Positions 39,621 through 49,268 of a stretch of 64,000 nt of DNA are shown in pieces. This DNA is from SB11 sp037968475 (lineage in GTDB: Bacteria > Bacteroidota > Bacteroidia > UBA8524). The notes beneath the pieces are model-generated. The model was given only the letters and a program-made list of their open reading frames with translations. It had not been told where the DNA came from and made no database searches. Each line of letters opens with the position of its first letter. Position 1 is the stretch's first letter. Made by a program: the position numbers and the translations under genes. The DNA is taken from contig JBBKVO010000035.1 of NCBI GenBank assembly GCA_037968475.1, positions 49,057 through 113,056 on the forward strand, read 5' to 3'.

Positions 39621-40190
39621 ATGCCCTCCCTTTTTGAAGATAAAATAAGCCGATTAACAGAAATGACAGCAGAAAACATAGCGTTTTTGCTGGCAAACAG
39701 TGTGCAAAAGCAATTTGCCAAAGGCGAAATAGCAGCCCAAGAAGGCAAGTCATGCACCAACTGTTGGTTTATAGAAGAGGGTTATCTGCGAGCCACCACT
39801 ACAAAAGACGGCAAAGAAATACACCTTAATTTTTGGTTTGAGAACACATTTGCCACCAACCTAAAAAGTATGCGCACCCTAGCTATTTCAGAGTTTTCTA
39901 TTGTGGCGGGGGAAAAAACAAAGGTGTGGGAGTTTGAAGGTGCAATGCTGCTAAAACTATACGAACGCTCGCCACAATTTGAATCGTTTGGACGCAAATT
40001 GTTAGAAGAATTACTGATTGAGCAAGAAGAACACATCAATCTGTTTAAACTTACAACGCCTACCGAACGCTACCAATATATTGCTAAGACTAAACTACAA
40101 CTGTTGCAACGCATTTCACTCACCATGCTATCATCCTACTTGGGCATTAGCCGAGAAACGTTGAGTAGGATAAGAAAGCGACAACAATAA
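39621..40190 (+). CDS. Crp/Fnr family transcriptional regulator
   Basis: This 189-residue protein has a beta-roll at about 20-115 (SVQKQFAKGEIAAQEGKSCTNCWFIEEGYLRATTTKDGKEIHLNFWF) and a winged helix at about 140-189 (TPTERYQYIAKTKLQLLQRISLTMLSSYLGISRETLSRIRKRQ). It is the third of four Crp/Fnr-like regulators in the window. It directly follows the fourth mce tail remnant, so its own promoter must lie in or before that remnant. The target is unknown. Confidence 0.87.
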   Translation: MPSLFEDKISRLTEMTAENIAFLLANSVQKQFAKGEIAAQEGKSCTNCWFIEEGYLRATTTKDGKEIHLNFWFENTFATNLKSMRTLAISEFSIVAGEKTKVWEFEGAMLLKLYERSPQFESFGRKLLEELLIEQEEHINLFKLTTPTERYQYIAKTKLQLLQRISLTMLSSYLGISRETLSRIRKRQQ

Positions 40191-40717
40191 ACCTCCTTTC
40201 CCTCATTTGTATATTGTTGGTGTGTTTGCGAAGTAAGCAAGGCTTTGCGCGGAGGTTTCTCTCCTTGCAGAGGTTGCGGCGCAGGGGAAGGAGAGAGTAA
40301 GAGAGGTTTAAGTCGGAAGGCTTTCTGTTCAAATGACCTTTAACAGCATAACGACCACAGCCGCACTGCGCTTCGACTCCGCTCAGGATGACAGCCTCCG
40401 CGACCCGTCATTACGAGGTTTTCCGAAGCAATCTTATTGAAACCATACAAACAGCTAATTTCAAAACCCAAAAAGCGGTTTTCCTCAATGATGGTAGACG
40501 TGCGTACGTCGGCGAGGAGGGGCAGGGAATAAAAAAAACCTTCTCATCTTTCGAGAACCAAGATGACAGCCATCGCACTAGCCCCCTCTTCTTGAAGTGA
40601 TTGCAGTGTGGGTAAAGGAACGAGTAAGAAAGGTTCGTTTTTTATTTTGTGACTTTTGACACAGGTACGTCTGTCCTACTCTCCCCAACTTTGCACTATT
40701 ATTTTAAAACACAAACT
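40191..40717. other. Repeat-like non-coding gap
   Basis: The 527 bp hold no convincing gene. Phrases such as CTTCGACTCCGCTCAGGATG (about 40373) echo the 156-bp repeats near 21290. GAGAACCAAGATGACAGCC and CGTCATTACGAGG are typical Bacteroidota intergenic repeat text. A 70-codon frame at 40388 runs through this text and is rejected. Confidence 0.7.
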
Positions 40718-41134
40718 ATGAAACAATTAATTATCGGTTTTATTGAGACCATTTGGAACGAACAGCAGTTTAAAAAAATTGACGATTTTTTGAGCAGTGA
40801 TTTTACCGATTTTTCGCTACCCGAAGCGCTGCCAACAACAAAAGAGGGTACTTTAATGTGGATAGAAAATACAGGTAAATCATTTAAGCACCACACCACC
40901 ATTGATGTAATAGTAGCCGAGGGCGATATGGCCATTGCCAAAATACTTTTCACCGCTACACATATTGGCGAGTGGCGCGGCATACCTGCCACCGGCATAC
41001 AGTTTAGCTCTGTGGGCTACCGAACTTTTAGGGTAGAAAACAATAAAATAACTGCGCACTGGGGACATATAGATGCTACGGCGATACACAACCAACTTAC
41101 CCACGCTGCCGAAGGCTGCAAAATTCAGCAGTAG
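40718..41134 (+). CDS. SnoaL-like/ester cyclase family protein
   Basis: This protein has 138 residues from ATG 40718 (MKQLIIGFIETIWNEQQFKKIDDFLSSDFTDF); the frame opens 23 codons earlier without a family match. The NTF2-like fold is suggested by EGTLMWIENTGKSFKHHTTIDVIVAEGDMAIAKILFTATHIGEWRGIPATG and GYRTFRVENNKITAHWGHIDATAI. SnoaL-like proteins act on small polyketide-like or other small molecules, and many have unknown substrates. It stands alone. Confidence 0.8.
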   Translation: MKQLIIGFIETIWNEQQFKKIDDFLSSDFTDFSLPEALPTTKEGTLMWIENTGKSFKHHTTIDVIVAEGDMAIAKILFTATHIGEWRGIPATGIQFSSVGYRTFRVENNKITAHWGHIDATAIHNQLTHAAEGCKIQQ

Positions 41135-41144
41135 TTGCATATTC

Positions 41145-41185
41145 TGTTTGCAGCAAATGGCAGACAATACCACCTGCTGCAAACA
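41145..41185. repeat. 11-bp inverted repeat after the SnoaL-like gene
   Basis: TGTTTGCAGCA (41145-41155) and TGCTGCAAACA (41175-41185) are perfectly complementary with a 19-nt loop. It lies 11 bp past the stop and lacks a T run. The rest of the gap to 41343 shows nothing else. Confidence 0.55.
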
Positions 41186-41343
41186 ATAATGCGTATGTGT
41201 AGAAAACAGCTATTAGTAGGTAACTAATAAAAGATATAAGACACCATAACGTATTAAGTGTTACTTTGACAAAATCTTGAGAAACTGAGGGCAAAAAACT
41301 AAACAATTGCCCCTGTAAGACGAAATATCGGAGCACACACTAC

Positions 41344-42036
41344 ATGGAACACAACCCCTTTATCAGATTATTACTTAAATTAAAAATAATAAACCCAAAC
41401 AAAAAATTTGCAGCACAATTGCGCAAACCGCACGGGCAATTGGCCAACTACGTAGGCCAACAAATGAACTTGGGCAACCGAGGGCTAAACGAGTTTATGT
41501 ATAAAAACATAAACATAAGCAACGGTGATGCTATTTTAGAAATTGGATACGGCAACGGCCATTTTTATAAAGAAATATTTAAGAAAAGTCCACAAGCAAA
41601 AATAAGCGGTATTGATTTATCGAAAGCGATGTATGCCGAGGCCATTGCCACTAATGCCGATTTTATTGCCAACAAAAAGCTAAACCTGCACTGCGGCAGT
41701 AGTGATGCTTTGCCTTTTGCCGACAATAGTTTTGACAAAGTATTTTGTGTAAACGTGGTATATTTTTGGCAAAAACCCGAAAACCATTTAAAAGAAATAT
41801 TGCGGGTACTAAAACCCAATGGAAAGTTTTTTGCAGGCATACGCACAAAAGAAACTATGCAACAAATGCCTTTTACCCAATATGGCTTTGCCATGTATAC
41901 CCCTGATGAGTGGGAAGCTATAGTGAAACAAAACGGGTTTAAAAACACCTCGTTTATACCAAATACAGAAAATGAAGTAGGTTTTAACGATGAGGAAATA
42001 GTACTTCATTCTGCCTGCGTATGGGGCGAAAAATAG
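41344..42036 (+). CDS. Class I SAM-dependent methyltransferase
   Basis: This 230-residue protein has the SAM-binding motif I AILEIGYGNGHFYKEI at about 62-77. Motif II-like SGIDLSKAMYAEA and SSDALPFADNSFDKVFCVNVVYFWQ, then EILRVLKPNGKFFAGI, fit the ubiquinone/menaquinone-type (UbiE/Methyltransf_11) fold. It is cytoplasmic, and the substrate is not predictable. It is convergent with the caspase-fold gene, 18 bp away. Confidence 0.85.
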   Translation: MEHNPFIRLLLKLKIINPNKKFAAQLRKPHGQLANYVGQQMNLGNRGLNEFMYKNINISNGDAILEIGYGNGHFYKEIFKKSPQAKISGIDLSKAMYAEAIATNADFIANKKLNLHCGSSDALPFADNSFDKVFCVNVVYFWQKPENHLKEILRVLKPNGKFFAGIRTKETMQQMPFTQYGFAMYTPDEWEAIVKQNGFKNTSFIPNTENEVGFNDEEIVLHSACVWGEK

Positions 42037-42054
42037 CTTCTGTTTAATATCCTA

Positions 42055-45000
42055 CTACCATACCTGCCAATCAAAGCCCGCAGTTTCTGTGCGGCTGGTA
42101 GGTTTTTGTAGTCCGTTGGTAATACGTTCTACTTCGGTACTTACATAAGTTTTAAGCTCTTGTACGGTGCAGGTGGGTTGTTCTTGCAACATTTGCAATA
42201 CGCAATAGGTAAACACACCATTTTTTAGGTCGCCTTTTTCATACGCCACCTGTGTACCTGCCGCTGCCGAAATAACGGTAGTACCCGTGCCGCGTCCCAC
42301 ATCAACAAAAATTTCTTGCATCAACTCAAAGCTATTTTTTAGTCCTACGGTTTGTTCTTCATCAAACAATAGTTCTATACCGCTTTTGCTTCCGTTTTTC
42401 AGTTTTTGGGCAGTATCGGCAAAGGCTACCTTCATTCTATCAAGCTCTTCACGATCAACCTCTCCGCTATGGCAGGCATCAATCAACAATAGTTTTTTAC
42501 GGGCAGGCAAGCTATCCAGCAAACGCTCAAAAGAAGCATAGGGCAAACCCGCCTCTTCGGGTTTTTGAAAATTGATAGTGTAGGTAGATAGGTAATAATC
42601 GAAGTTTTTATTTAGTAGCCCATGACCTGAATACGAAACAATCACTCGGTCGTTTACCCCTGTTTGTAGTAGCTTTTGGCGCAATGCCAATACATTTGCC
42701 ACAGTAACGTTTTGATTAAAAAGAGTATCAATCACCACCGCATCGCCCAATTTGTTTTTTAATGCTGTCGAAAAATCGCGAATGTCTTTTACACTATAAC
42801 TTAGGTTGTTGGCACTGTCTTTAAACTTATCTATACCAATGCCTACAAAATAGGTTTTAGGCGCTGGGCTTTGGTATTCGGCTACTATATTTAGTGTTTC
42901 TGTTGTTGATGGAATGCCTGCGGCATCAACCACCAATATTTGTAGGGTATTATTGCCTTTTTGCAATATTATATTTTGACTTACTGATATATTTTTATTG
43001 GGAGATAGTGGCAAACCCGTTTCACCAAAAACAGGGACTCCATTGGCAATAATATGCAAGGTTACAATATTTACATACTCTGAGTTTGCCTCAATATCCA
43101 GCTTAATGGTATTGCTACTTATTATAAAAGGTAGCTTGCTTTTATTTGCTACTATAATTTGAGGACTTTTGGTGAGTAAACTATTTATATCAACAGAGGC
43201 TAACTTGCGTTTACGTTTTGCAAAAGCCTCGCCCATTAGTGTATTAAAATCTTGGTTGGTGGCACCCGCAAGTACTATTACTGTATCGGGACGGTTAAAA
43301 TACACATCATAATCAGCAGGTAAAAAACCTTTGTTATTGTATACAAATGCAAGGTTGTTTATTGATGATTTCTCGCCTTTGTACAAATAGTTGTTGGCTA
43401 CCTCAACGGCTTTGCCTCCGTTGTAGGTAGTAAAATATAAATAACTAGTATCGTGCATCAGGGTATGAAATTCTTTCCCTGCTGAGAATGAGAAGCCATT
43501 GGTCAGATGCCCAACTTCATAAAAGCTTTGTCGGGGTGTTTTTTGCCAAAGCACTTGGCGGGTGCTTAGTTGTGCTACATAAATTTCGTTATAGGCTTCA
43601 AAGGCTATCCTATCGGCAGATATATCCACCTCAAACGAAAAAAACCTACCGTCTTCAAATTCTAGTTGTTCGGTTGGTTTGGCTGCGGTAACATCAATAC
43701 TGTATATACGGTTAATAATTGTTCCGTTATCAAATTTTTGGGCGACATACCAAAGTACATCACGGGTTTTATCAAAAGTAAAATGTTGTATTTCTATACC
43801 TTTATCTAGCGTTATAGTGCACACCTTTTTGTCTGTACTTACTTCCCATACTTCAAGCCTTTGCTTTTTGCCACCCATTGCTATGGCTATATATTTTTGT
43901 GAAGGCGAAACTACCAACACCTTGCCCGATAATAATTTTTCTTTCATCTTCACATCCATCAAAATTTTGTTGTTTGTGTTTAGCATCATTAGCTTCTCGT
44001 CGCCAGTAACGGCGTACTCAGTGGGGCTAATTTTATAAATAGCTTGTATTGATGGAGGCAGCTTTGCTCGCTCAATTTCTTTGGTATCAAATACAGGCTC
44101 AAGTATTTCAGAAGCGCTATTAAAATTAAGAGTGTAATTGCTTTGGCGCATTTTACTGTACAACAAATAGCCTGCTTTTGCTTTGCCGTATTGTTGCATA
44201 CCCAAAATATTGTTTTTAGCATCAAAGGTAAACTTACACCATTGGCAGCCTATGCGCACGGGTTGTGTTTTATTGCTTGAGTATATAAAAAGCGAATCGG
44301 AACTATAATCGCTTTTGTAGGCTACTATATGATAATTGCCCTTATCATCAAAGGTCTTGTAATATTGGGTGTATTTGTCTTGCTCGTCAATCTTTTTAAA
44401 AGCAGGCTGAAATTTTTGGTTCTCCAAATCAAACATACCCTGAAAACGTGCCGATGCAAATACGTTTTGCTTGGTATCCATTGCGGCTAACAATTGCCCT
44501 TCGCTACTGCCAAAACAGTAAAACTTTGCCATATTGTAGGGCACGGGGTAATGGGCAGTATCAAAGGTAGAAAGGTTAATATTTACCAAGCGACTAAAAC
44601 CATAATTTACCAATATGCTATTTTGTTTGGCATTATAAAACGCCCTAAATACGGATGATGATGCACCTACCATGCTCCATTCGTCGATAGGTTTTTGCTC
44701 ATTAAACAAAAGTTCTTTTATACGTTTTCCATCTTTATAAAAACATATCCGTCCGTCGCCATAGTCTTTGCCTACTAACTTTTGAGCACCCGCAGGTACA
44801 GCTGCTATATAATCACCGCAAGTTAAAAGCTGATGAATAGACGTATCAAAAGCGTGTAAAAGAGTGGTTTGTTGCAGGTTGGTATTTATTTGTACTATAT
44901 CACCGGTAAGCGTTCCTGCCAACAATTGCCCATTGTATAGTTGTGGCGCAAATGCTGTAATAAGGTGCGGCGTGCTTGCCACCTGTACTGTGGCTTTTGT

Positions 45001-45531
45001 TTGGGCATCGTACAAATACAATTTGCTGTTCACTGCGCCTAAATACTCCATCACCTCTTTGTTATCACTCCAACAGGTTATACTACTATCTTTTTTTAGC
45101 GGATAGGTTTTGGTGTGTATCAGTATTTTGTTTTCATTGCTTGGCCAAGCCATAAAGCCCTCAATCATTTCGGGGTATTTATTTTGGCGAAAAAATGTAT
45201 CTACCTGCCCCGATATGGGATTGGCTTGTAGTATTGCGTGTGCCGTTGAAATTAGAATGCTGCTATCGCCCCAAAAAGCAGTTTTGCCCACGCCTTGCCC
45301 TGCCCAACCGCCTGCTTCAAACGTCAATGTGCCCAATTGTATTTTTGATGCTTGATTAACAAGTGTATAGTTATCGCCGCTAATTATTAAAAAGGCTTTT
45401 TGCTTTTCGCTAGATAAAACTTCTTCTAAACCTATTTCAAAATTTACTTGCTGCACTAACTGCGGTGTTTTTTGGGCTTTACTAAAACACACAACAAGCA
45501 TTAGGCTAAAAAAGGTTATATATAATTTCAT
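42055..45531 (-). CDS. Large secreted caspase-fold (peptidase C14) protein with propeller-like N-terminus
   Basis: This protein has 1158 residues from ATG 45531, which starts a signal peptide (MKLYITFFSLMLVVCFSKAQ). Residues of about 30-700 are repeat-rich and propeller-like. About 760-880 look like Ig-like strands. A caspase domain follows at about 890-1150: TYFVGIGIDKFKD, the catalytic His in VIVSYSGHGLL and the catalytic Cys in LLLIDACHSGEVDRE. Both catalytic residues are present. It is predicted outside the cytoplasm. No T9SS domain or lipobox is seen. Substrate and role are unknown. Confidence 0.85.
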   Translation of the reverse strand: MKLYITFFSLMLVVCFSKAQKTPQLVQQVNFEIGLEEVLSSEKQKAFLIISGDNYTLVNQASKIQLGTLTFEAGGWAGQGVGKTAFWGDSSILISTAHAILQANPISGQVDTFFRQNKYPEMIEGFMAWPSNENKILIHTKTYPLKKDSSITCWSDNKEVMEYLGAVNSKLYLYDAQTKATVQVASTPHLITAFAPQLYNGQLLAGTLTGDIVQINTNLQQTTLLHAFDTSIHQLLTCGDYIAAVPAGAQKLVGKDYGDGRICFYKDGKRIKELLFNEQKPIDEWSMVGASSSVFRAFYNAKQNSILVNYGFSRLVNINLSTFDTAHYPVPYNMAKFYCFGSSEGQLLAAMDTKQNVFASARFQGMFDLENQKFQPAFKKIDEQDKYTQYYKTFDDKGNYHIVAYKSDYSSDSLFIYSSNKTQPVRIGCQWCKFTFDAKNNILGMQQYGKAKAGYLLYSKMRQSNYTLNFNSASEILEPVFDTKEIERAKLPPSIQAIYKISPTEYAVTGDEKLMMLNTNNKILMDVKMKEKLLSGKVLVVSPSQKYIAIAMGGKKQRLEVWEVSTDKKVCTITLDKGIEIQHFTFDKTRDVLWYVAQKFDNGTIINRIYSIDVTAAKPTEQLEFEDGRFFSFEVDISADRIAFEAYNEIYVAQLSTRQVLWQKTPRQSFYEVGHLTNGFSFSAGKEFHTLMHDTSYLYFTTYNGGKAVEVANNYLYKGEKSSINNLAFVYNNKGFLPADYDVYFNRPDTVIVLAGATNQDFNTLMGEAFAKRKRKLASVDINSLLTKSPQIIVANKSKLPFIISSNTIKLDIEANSEYVNIVTLHIIANGVPVFGETGLPLSPNKNISVSQNIILQKGNNTLQILVVDAAGIPSTTETLNIVAEYQSPAPKTYFVGIGIDKFKDSANNLSYSVKDIRDFSTALKNKLGDAVVIDTLFNQNVTVANVLALRQKLLQTGVNDRVIVSYSGHGLLNKNFDYYLSTYTINFQKPEEAGLPYASFERLLDSLPARKKLLLIDACHSGEVDREELDRMKVAFADTAQKLKNGSKSGIELLFDEEQTVGLKNSFELMQEIFVDVGRGTGTTVISAAAGTQVAYEKGDLKNGVFTYCVLQMLQEQPTCTVQELKTYVSTEVERITNGLQKPTSRTETAGFDWQVW

Positions 45532-45636
45532 ACAATGGCAAGTTATAAAAAACAAAAATGCTTATTGCTTATAACAGCACAACAATAGTGTTATGCCTAA
45601 AAAATGTTTATTTGCAAAAGATATCTTAAGCACTAA

Positions 45637-46557
45637 ATGAAAAAAGCTCTTTTTGCTGTAGCACTATTGATGGGTTTAACCGTACAAAGCATTGCACAAA
45701 ATGTTATTACCAACACCACTGCACAAACCGTTGCCTATTGGGAAATTGGCGATATATACAAAGCCAAGCTAACCGAAATTAATGAGGGAACTAAAAAAGG
45801 GGTAGCCTATAAATCAACCTCGACGGGTAGTGCGGAGATAGAGGTTATTGCTGCTACTGACACTTCGTATACGCTTGAGTGGACGTTTGGCAAATGGACT
45901 ACCACGCCGCCTATTACCGATAAAATGCAATTGGCTATTGCCAAAGCATTTGACGGGGTGAAACTAAAATACCAAACTACCGAAACGGGTATATACAAAG
46001 GAATAATAAACTGGGATGAGATAATGGCAGCTTCTGATTCTGCTATTGTTGGGGCTTTGGCCACTATTAGCGATAAAAAACTGCGCGATACGGTAAAAAT
46101 GATGTTTCCCCGCATACTTACCCCACAATTGTTTGAGAATGTATTTAGCCGCTATTTGTTTAGTTTCCACAACGCCTACGGAATGGAGTACACCTTAAAC
46201 GAAACTTATGGCGCGGAGGTTTCTACACCTAACCCTTGGGATGCTAATATGCCAATTTTGGCTGAACAAATGCTTACCATGACCGCACTAAACAAAGCAA
46301 ATAGGACGGCTCACTTTAGTTTTAAACAACAGGTGAATGATGCTGAGGCAGAAAAGTTTGTAAAATCACTTTTAGAAACTGCCGTAGCAGGTAGCAGCAG
46401 CAAAGCCCCCAACTTTGAATTGCAACTGAATACAAACATTGAGCAAGACTTTAATACTATTACCACTTGGCCCATACAAACTACTTTTACTGAGGTGAAA
46501 CAAGTAGAAAAAGCACAAGCTCAAAAGCAAATCATAAAAATTGTAGCTGTACGCTAA
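45637..46557 (+). CDS. Hypothetical secreted protein
   Basis: This 306-residue protein has a signal peptide (MKKALFAVALLMGLTVQSIAQ). The mature part is mixed alpha/beta (AYWEIGDIYKAKLTEI, SYTLEWTFGKW, YKGIINWDEIMAASDSAIVGAL) and has no motif I recognise. It is probably periplasmic. It is divergent from the caspase-fold gene and 28 bp upstream of the PrsW gene, so it may be cotranscribed with it. Confidence 0.7.
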   Translation: MKKALFAVALLMGLTVQSIAQNVITNTTAQTVAYWEIGDIYKAKLTEINEGTKKGVAYKSTSTGSAEIEVIAATDTSYTLEWTFGKWTTTPPITDKMQLAIAKAFDGVKLKYQTTETGIYKGIINWDEIMAASDSAIVGALATISDKKLRDTVKMMFPRILTPQLFENVFSRYLFSFHNAYGMEYTLNETYGAEVSTPNPWDANMPILAEQMLTMTALNKANRTAHFSFKQQVNDAEAEKFVKSLLETAVAGSSSKAPNFELQLNTNIEQDFNTITTWPIQTTFTEVKQVEKAQAQKQIIKIVAVR

Positions 46558-46585
46558 TACCAATTTTTGCTATCTTGCCAAAAGT

Positions 46586-47284
46586 ATGTTTGATGTACTG
46601 TTACTGGCCTTAACCGTAGGCCCCGGCATAGCCATAGCTCTGTTTATTTATTTACGCGATAAGTATGATCGCGAGCCTTTTCGCCAACTTATTTGGGCAT
46701 TTTTTTTAGGGATGATAAGTACCATACCTGCCATTGGTATGAGTATGGGGCTAAGTCAGATTGAAGCCCTGCAAGGCGGCAACAGCGAGCTACAAACTTT
46801 TTTGTATGCCTTTATTACTGTGGCAGTAGCCGAAGAAGGCTCAAAATTCTTTTTTCTGAAGCGCTTTTACCGTAAATCTTTTTTTGATGAACCTTTTGAT
46901 GGCATTACCTACGGGGTGATGATAGGCATGGGCTTTGCTACGTTAGAAAATATATTATATGTTTTTCAATCCTCAAACGGATGGGGCACAGCACTAATGC
47001 GTATGCTAACTGCTGTACCCGCCCACGCATCGTTTGCAGTGATAATGGGTTACTTTGTTGGTTTGGCTAAATTTAAAAAAGGCAGGCGTATTGGCCTACA
47101 AATAGTAGGCCTTTTGGTAGCTGTGTTTTTTCACGGCATGTACGATTTTTTGCTGATGTTAAAAAACTATCCTTACTTAGCCTTGGGTGCGATAGTATCG
47201 CTTGTAGTCGCTGTATATTTATCGTTTAAAGCTATACGTATACACCAAAACAACTCACCGTTTCACCCTCGCTTTTTTGCTTAA
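46586..47284 (+). CDS. PrsW-family intramembrane metalloprotease
   Basis: This 232-residue protein has about seven membrane helices. PrsW-type motifs: YDREPFRQLIWAFFLG, the EE pair in VAEEGSKFFFLK, GITYGVMIGMGFATLENILYVF (Glu-Asn), PAHASFAVIMGYFVG and FFHGMYDFLLM (His). In Bacillus, PrsW cleaves an anti-sigma factor at the membrane; here the substrate is unknown. It is an inner-membrane protein. The next gene starts 2 bp after its stop. Confidence 0.85.
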   Translation: MFDVLLLALTVGPGIAIALFIYLRDKYDREPFRQLIWAFFLGMISTIPAIGMSMGLSQIEALQGGNSELQTFLYAFITVAVAEEGSKFFFLKRFYRKSFFDEPFDGITYGVMIGMGFATLENILYVFQSSNGWGTALMRMLTAVPAHASFAVIMGYFVGLAKFKKGRRIGLQIVGLLVAVFFHGMYDFLLMLKNYPYLALGAIVSLVVAVYLSFKAIRIHQNNSPFHPRFFA

Positions 47285-47286
47285 TT

Positions 47287-48060
47287 GTGCTTACTGAAAA
47301 ACTAAAAGACTTTTTAGATGCTAAAGTAGCCCAATACAACCGTGAAGGGTTTATTGCTAATGACCCCGTGTGTATTCCACATCTTTTTACTAAAAAACAA
47401 GATATTGAAATAGCGGGCTTTTTTGCTGCTACACTAGCTTGGGGGCAACGCATTACGATAATAAACAACTGCAAAAAACTGATGGGCTGGATGGATAATG
47501 CCCCACACGATTTTTTGCTGCACCACAACGAGGCGGATAGAGAACGTTTTTTGGGTTTTGTGCACCGCACTTTTAACGACACCGATTTGCTCTATTTTTT
47601 AGAGTTTCTTACGGTATTCTATCGCCAGAACAACAGCTTAGAGGATGCTTTTGCCAGCCATATTACGGTTGATGATATAAATACCGAAAAGGCACTTATA
47701 GGTTTCCACAAACAGTTTTTTAGTTTGCCCTATGCCCCGCACAGAACGCAGAAACATATTGCCACGCCTGAGAAGAAATCGGCCTGCAAACGGCTTAATA
47801 TGTTTTTGCGCTGGATGGTGCGAAAGGATGAGCATAGGGTTGATTTTGGTATTTGGAAAAAGATAAACCCTGCACAATTGGTTTGCCCGCTTGATACGCA
47901 CGTACACCGTGTGGCAACGGGTTTGGGACTGATAAAACGTAGACCTGCCGATTGGCAAGCGGCTATTGAGCTAACGGGACAACTAAAACGCCTTGACTCT
48001 TCCGACCCTGTAAAATACGATTATGCCCTTTTTGGGCTTGGGGTGGAGGAGAAGTTTTAA
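47287..48060 (+). CDS. TIGR02757 (DUF2400) family protein
   Basis: This 257-residue protein starts at GTG 47287, 2 bp after the PrsW stop, so it is translationally coupled. Family landmarks: DPVCIPHLFTKKQDIEIAGFFAATLAWGQR, then RLNMFLRWMVRKDE, VDFGIWKKINPAQLVCPLDTHVHRVATGLGL and KYDYALFGLGVEEKF. It resembles HhH-type DNA-repair folds in its C-terminal half (inference). Its last 14 codons recur, diverged, at 50053-50097 on the far side of a three-gene insert. Confidence 0.85.
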   Translation: MLTEKLKDFLDAKVAQYNREGFIANDPVCIPHLFTKKQDIEIAGFFAATLAWGQRITIINNCKKLMGWMDNAPHDFLLHHNEADRERFLGFVHRTFNDTDLLYFLEFLTVFYRQNNSLEDAFASHITVDDINTEKALIGFHKQFFSLPYAPHRTQKHIATPEKKSACKRLNMFLRWMVRKDEHRVDFGIWKKINPAQLVCPLDTHVHRVATGLGLIKRRPADWQAAIELTGQLKRLDSSDPVKYDYALFGLGVEEKF

Positions 48061-48677
48061 AGCAGCACTTTTCTGATAAATATCCCGTAGTTACTATAAT
48101 ATTTTTTATACCTCCCATAAGCATCCATATTAAGGGCAATACCTGCCTGAAAGGATTCAAAATTAAACCCTGCCCTGAAATTTTGATAACTCCGGTTGTG
48201 GGTTTCACCTGTATAATTTAACATTGTTTGAAAACGTCCATAAAACCCAATTTTATCATTCAACTTGGGAAAATATTCGGCCATTATCATCACATCGTAT
48301 GATGGCTTTCCAACAAGGTCTACCCGGGGTATCGCCAGCACAAAATGATTTTTCCCTTTATGAAAAAACTGTGCCTGAAACGAGGGGACAAACCCATTGG
48401 CCGTAGTATAAAATGTTCCCACCCCCAGTTTAATGCTCTTGTTCATCTGAAAAGTCAGGTACGACTGGCTCATCAATTCTTCGCGGGTTTCATTATAAAA
48501 AGCGTGCAGCGAAGACACATGAAAATAGCCAAATTTAGTGTGGCTCATTTGTTTACTTAAAACGTGCTGTGTCCAAAAATTTCTTTGCCCGACCATCCCC
48601 TCAAGGGTTATCGACTGGCCTTGTACTTTACCTACCAGGCTATAAATACCGGCTATTAATATAATAATGTGTTTCAT
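48057..48677 (-). CDS. Hypothetical outer-membrane-type protein
   Basis: This protein has 206 residues from ATG 48677 (MKHIIILIAGIYSLVGKVQGQ signal); the longer frame adds 20 residues without a signal. It has repeated aromatic strands (QSYLTFQMNKSIKLGVGTFYTTANGFVPSFQAQFFH, YDVMIMAEYFPKLNDKIGFYGRFQTMLNYTG), consistent with a small beta-barrel. Its stop overlaps the stop of the TIGR02757 gene on the other strand. It lies inside the insert bounded by the TIGR02757 tail copy. The family is not recognised. Confidence 0.7.
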   Translation of the reverse strand: MKHIIILIAGIYSLVGKVQGQSITLEGMVGQRNFWTQHVLSKQMSHTKFGYFHVSSLHAFYNETREELMSQSYLTFQMNKSIKLGVGTFYTTANGFVPSFQAQFFHKGKNHFVLAIPRVDLVGKPSYDVMIMAEYFPKLNDKIGFYGRFQTMLNYTGETHNRSYQNFRAGFNFESFQAGIALNMDAYGRYKKYYSNYGIFIRKVLL

Positions 48678-48686
48678 ATATTTCAG

Positions 48687-48744
48687 ATAAAAAAGGGGCA
48701 TGACATGAATAGTATTAGTTAGGGATATGCCTGTCATGCCCCTT
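48687..48744 (-). terminator. Terminator of the DoxX gene
   Basis: A perfect 13-bp stem (AAGGGGCATGACA / TGTCATGCCCCTT) with a 26-nt loop is followed on the minus strand by TTTTTT. It lies 5 bp past the DoxX stop. Confidence 0.85.
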
Positions 48745-48749
48745 AACGA

Positions 48750-49268
48750 TTAATTCAATTTTTTATCAATAGATAATTTTCCGCCGCCGGTAAAAATTAA
48801 AGCCAAACAAATACCCAAAAGCAATAAATGGTACTCAAACCCTTCGCCGCCTTGGTTGCCGCCCCAATTCATAAAAAATCCATACTGTGTATGTCCGCTA
48901 AAAACCATACCTACTACAAGAATTATCATTGCAAAGGCAGAAAAGCGGGTAAACAGGCCTGTTAACAATAGCAGCGACCCGAAAAACTGAATGATGATAA
49001 CTAAAAAACTGATTACTGAAGGCAAGCCCAACTGGGCAAAATACTGCATGGTTCCACTAAAACCATAGCCGCCAAACCACCCTAATAGCTGCTGGGCACC
49101 ATGCGGCCACATTACTATGGCCACTGTGGCTCTAAGCACCAATGTATGCCAACCCGCATTGGTGTACATCGTTTTTTGGAACAGTGAAGCCCAAACAGTA
49201 CCCTCACCGGTTACTCTTTTTGGGGCATCTTTTAATTTTACATTACTTACTAATGAGTTTTTTTTCAT
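48750..49268 (-). CDS. DoxX family membrane protein (second copy)
   Basis: This 172-residue protein has four membrane helices and DoxX motifs: RATVAIVMWPHGAQQLLGWFGGYGFSGTMQYF, FGSLLLLTGLFTRF, QYGFFMNWGGNQGGEGFEYHLLLLG. It has about 35 extra N-terminal residues compared with the copy at 31666. It is divergent from a Crp/Fnr gene whose promoter carries a perfect palindrome, mirroring the 30996-32109 pair. It probably responds to redox or oxidative signals (inference). Confidence 0.87.
   Translation of the reverse strand: MKKNSLVSNVKLKDAPKRVTGEGTVWASLFQKTMYTNAGWHTLVLRATVAIVMWPHGAQQLLGWFGGYGFSGTMQYFAQLGLPSVISFLVIIIQFFGSLLLLTGLFTRFSAFAMIILVVGMVFSGHTQYGFFMNWGGNQGGEGFEYHLLLLGICLALIFTGGGKLSIDKKLN

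Noticed and set aside
39560..39760. N-terminal extension of the hypothetical gene at 38990
   Set aside because: The extension reads backwards through the mce tail remnant and the start of the Crp/Fnr gene, so it is not the real start.
40388..40600. 70-codon frame MTASATRHYEVF
   Set aside because: It is made of common intergenic repeat text related to the 156-bp repeats. It has no promoter and no family.
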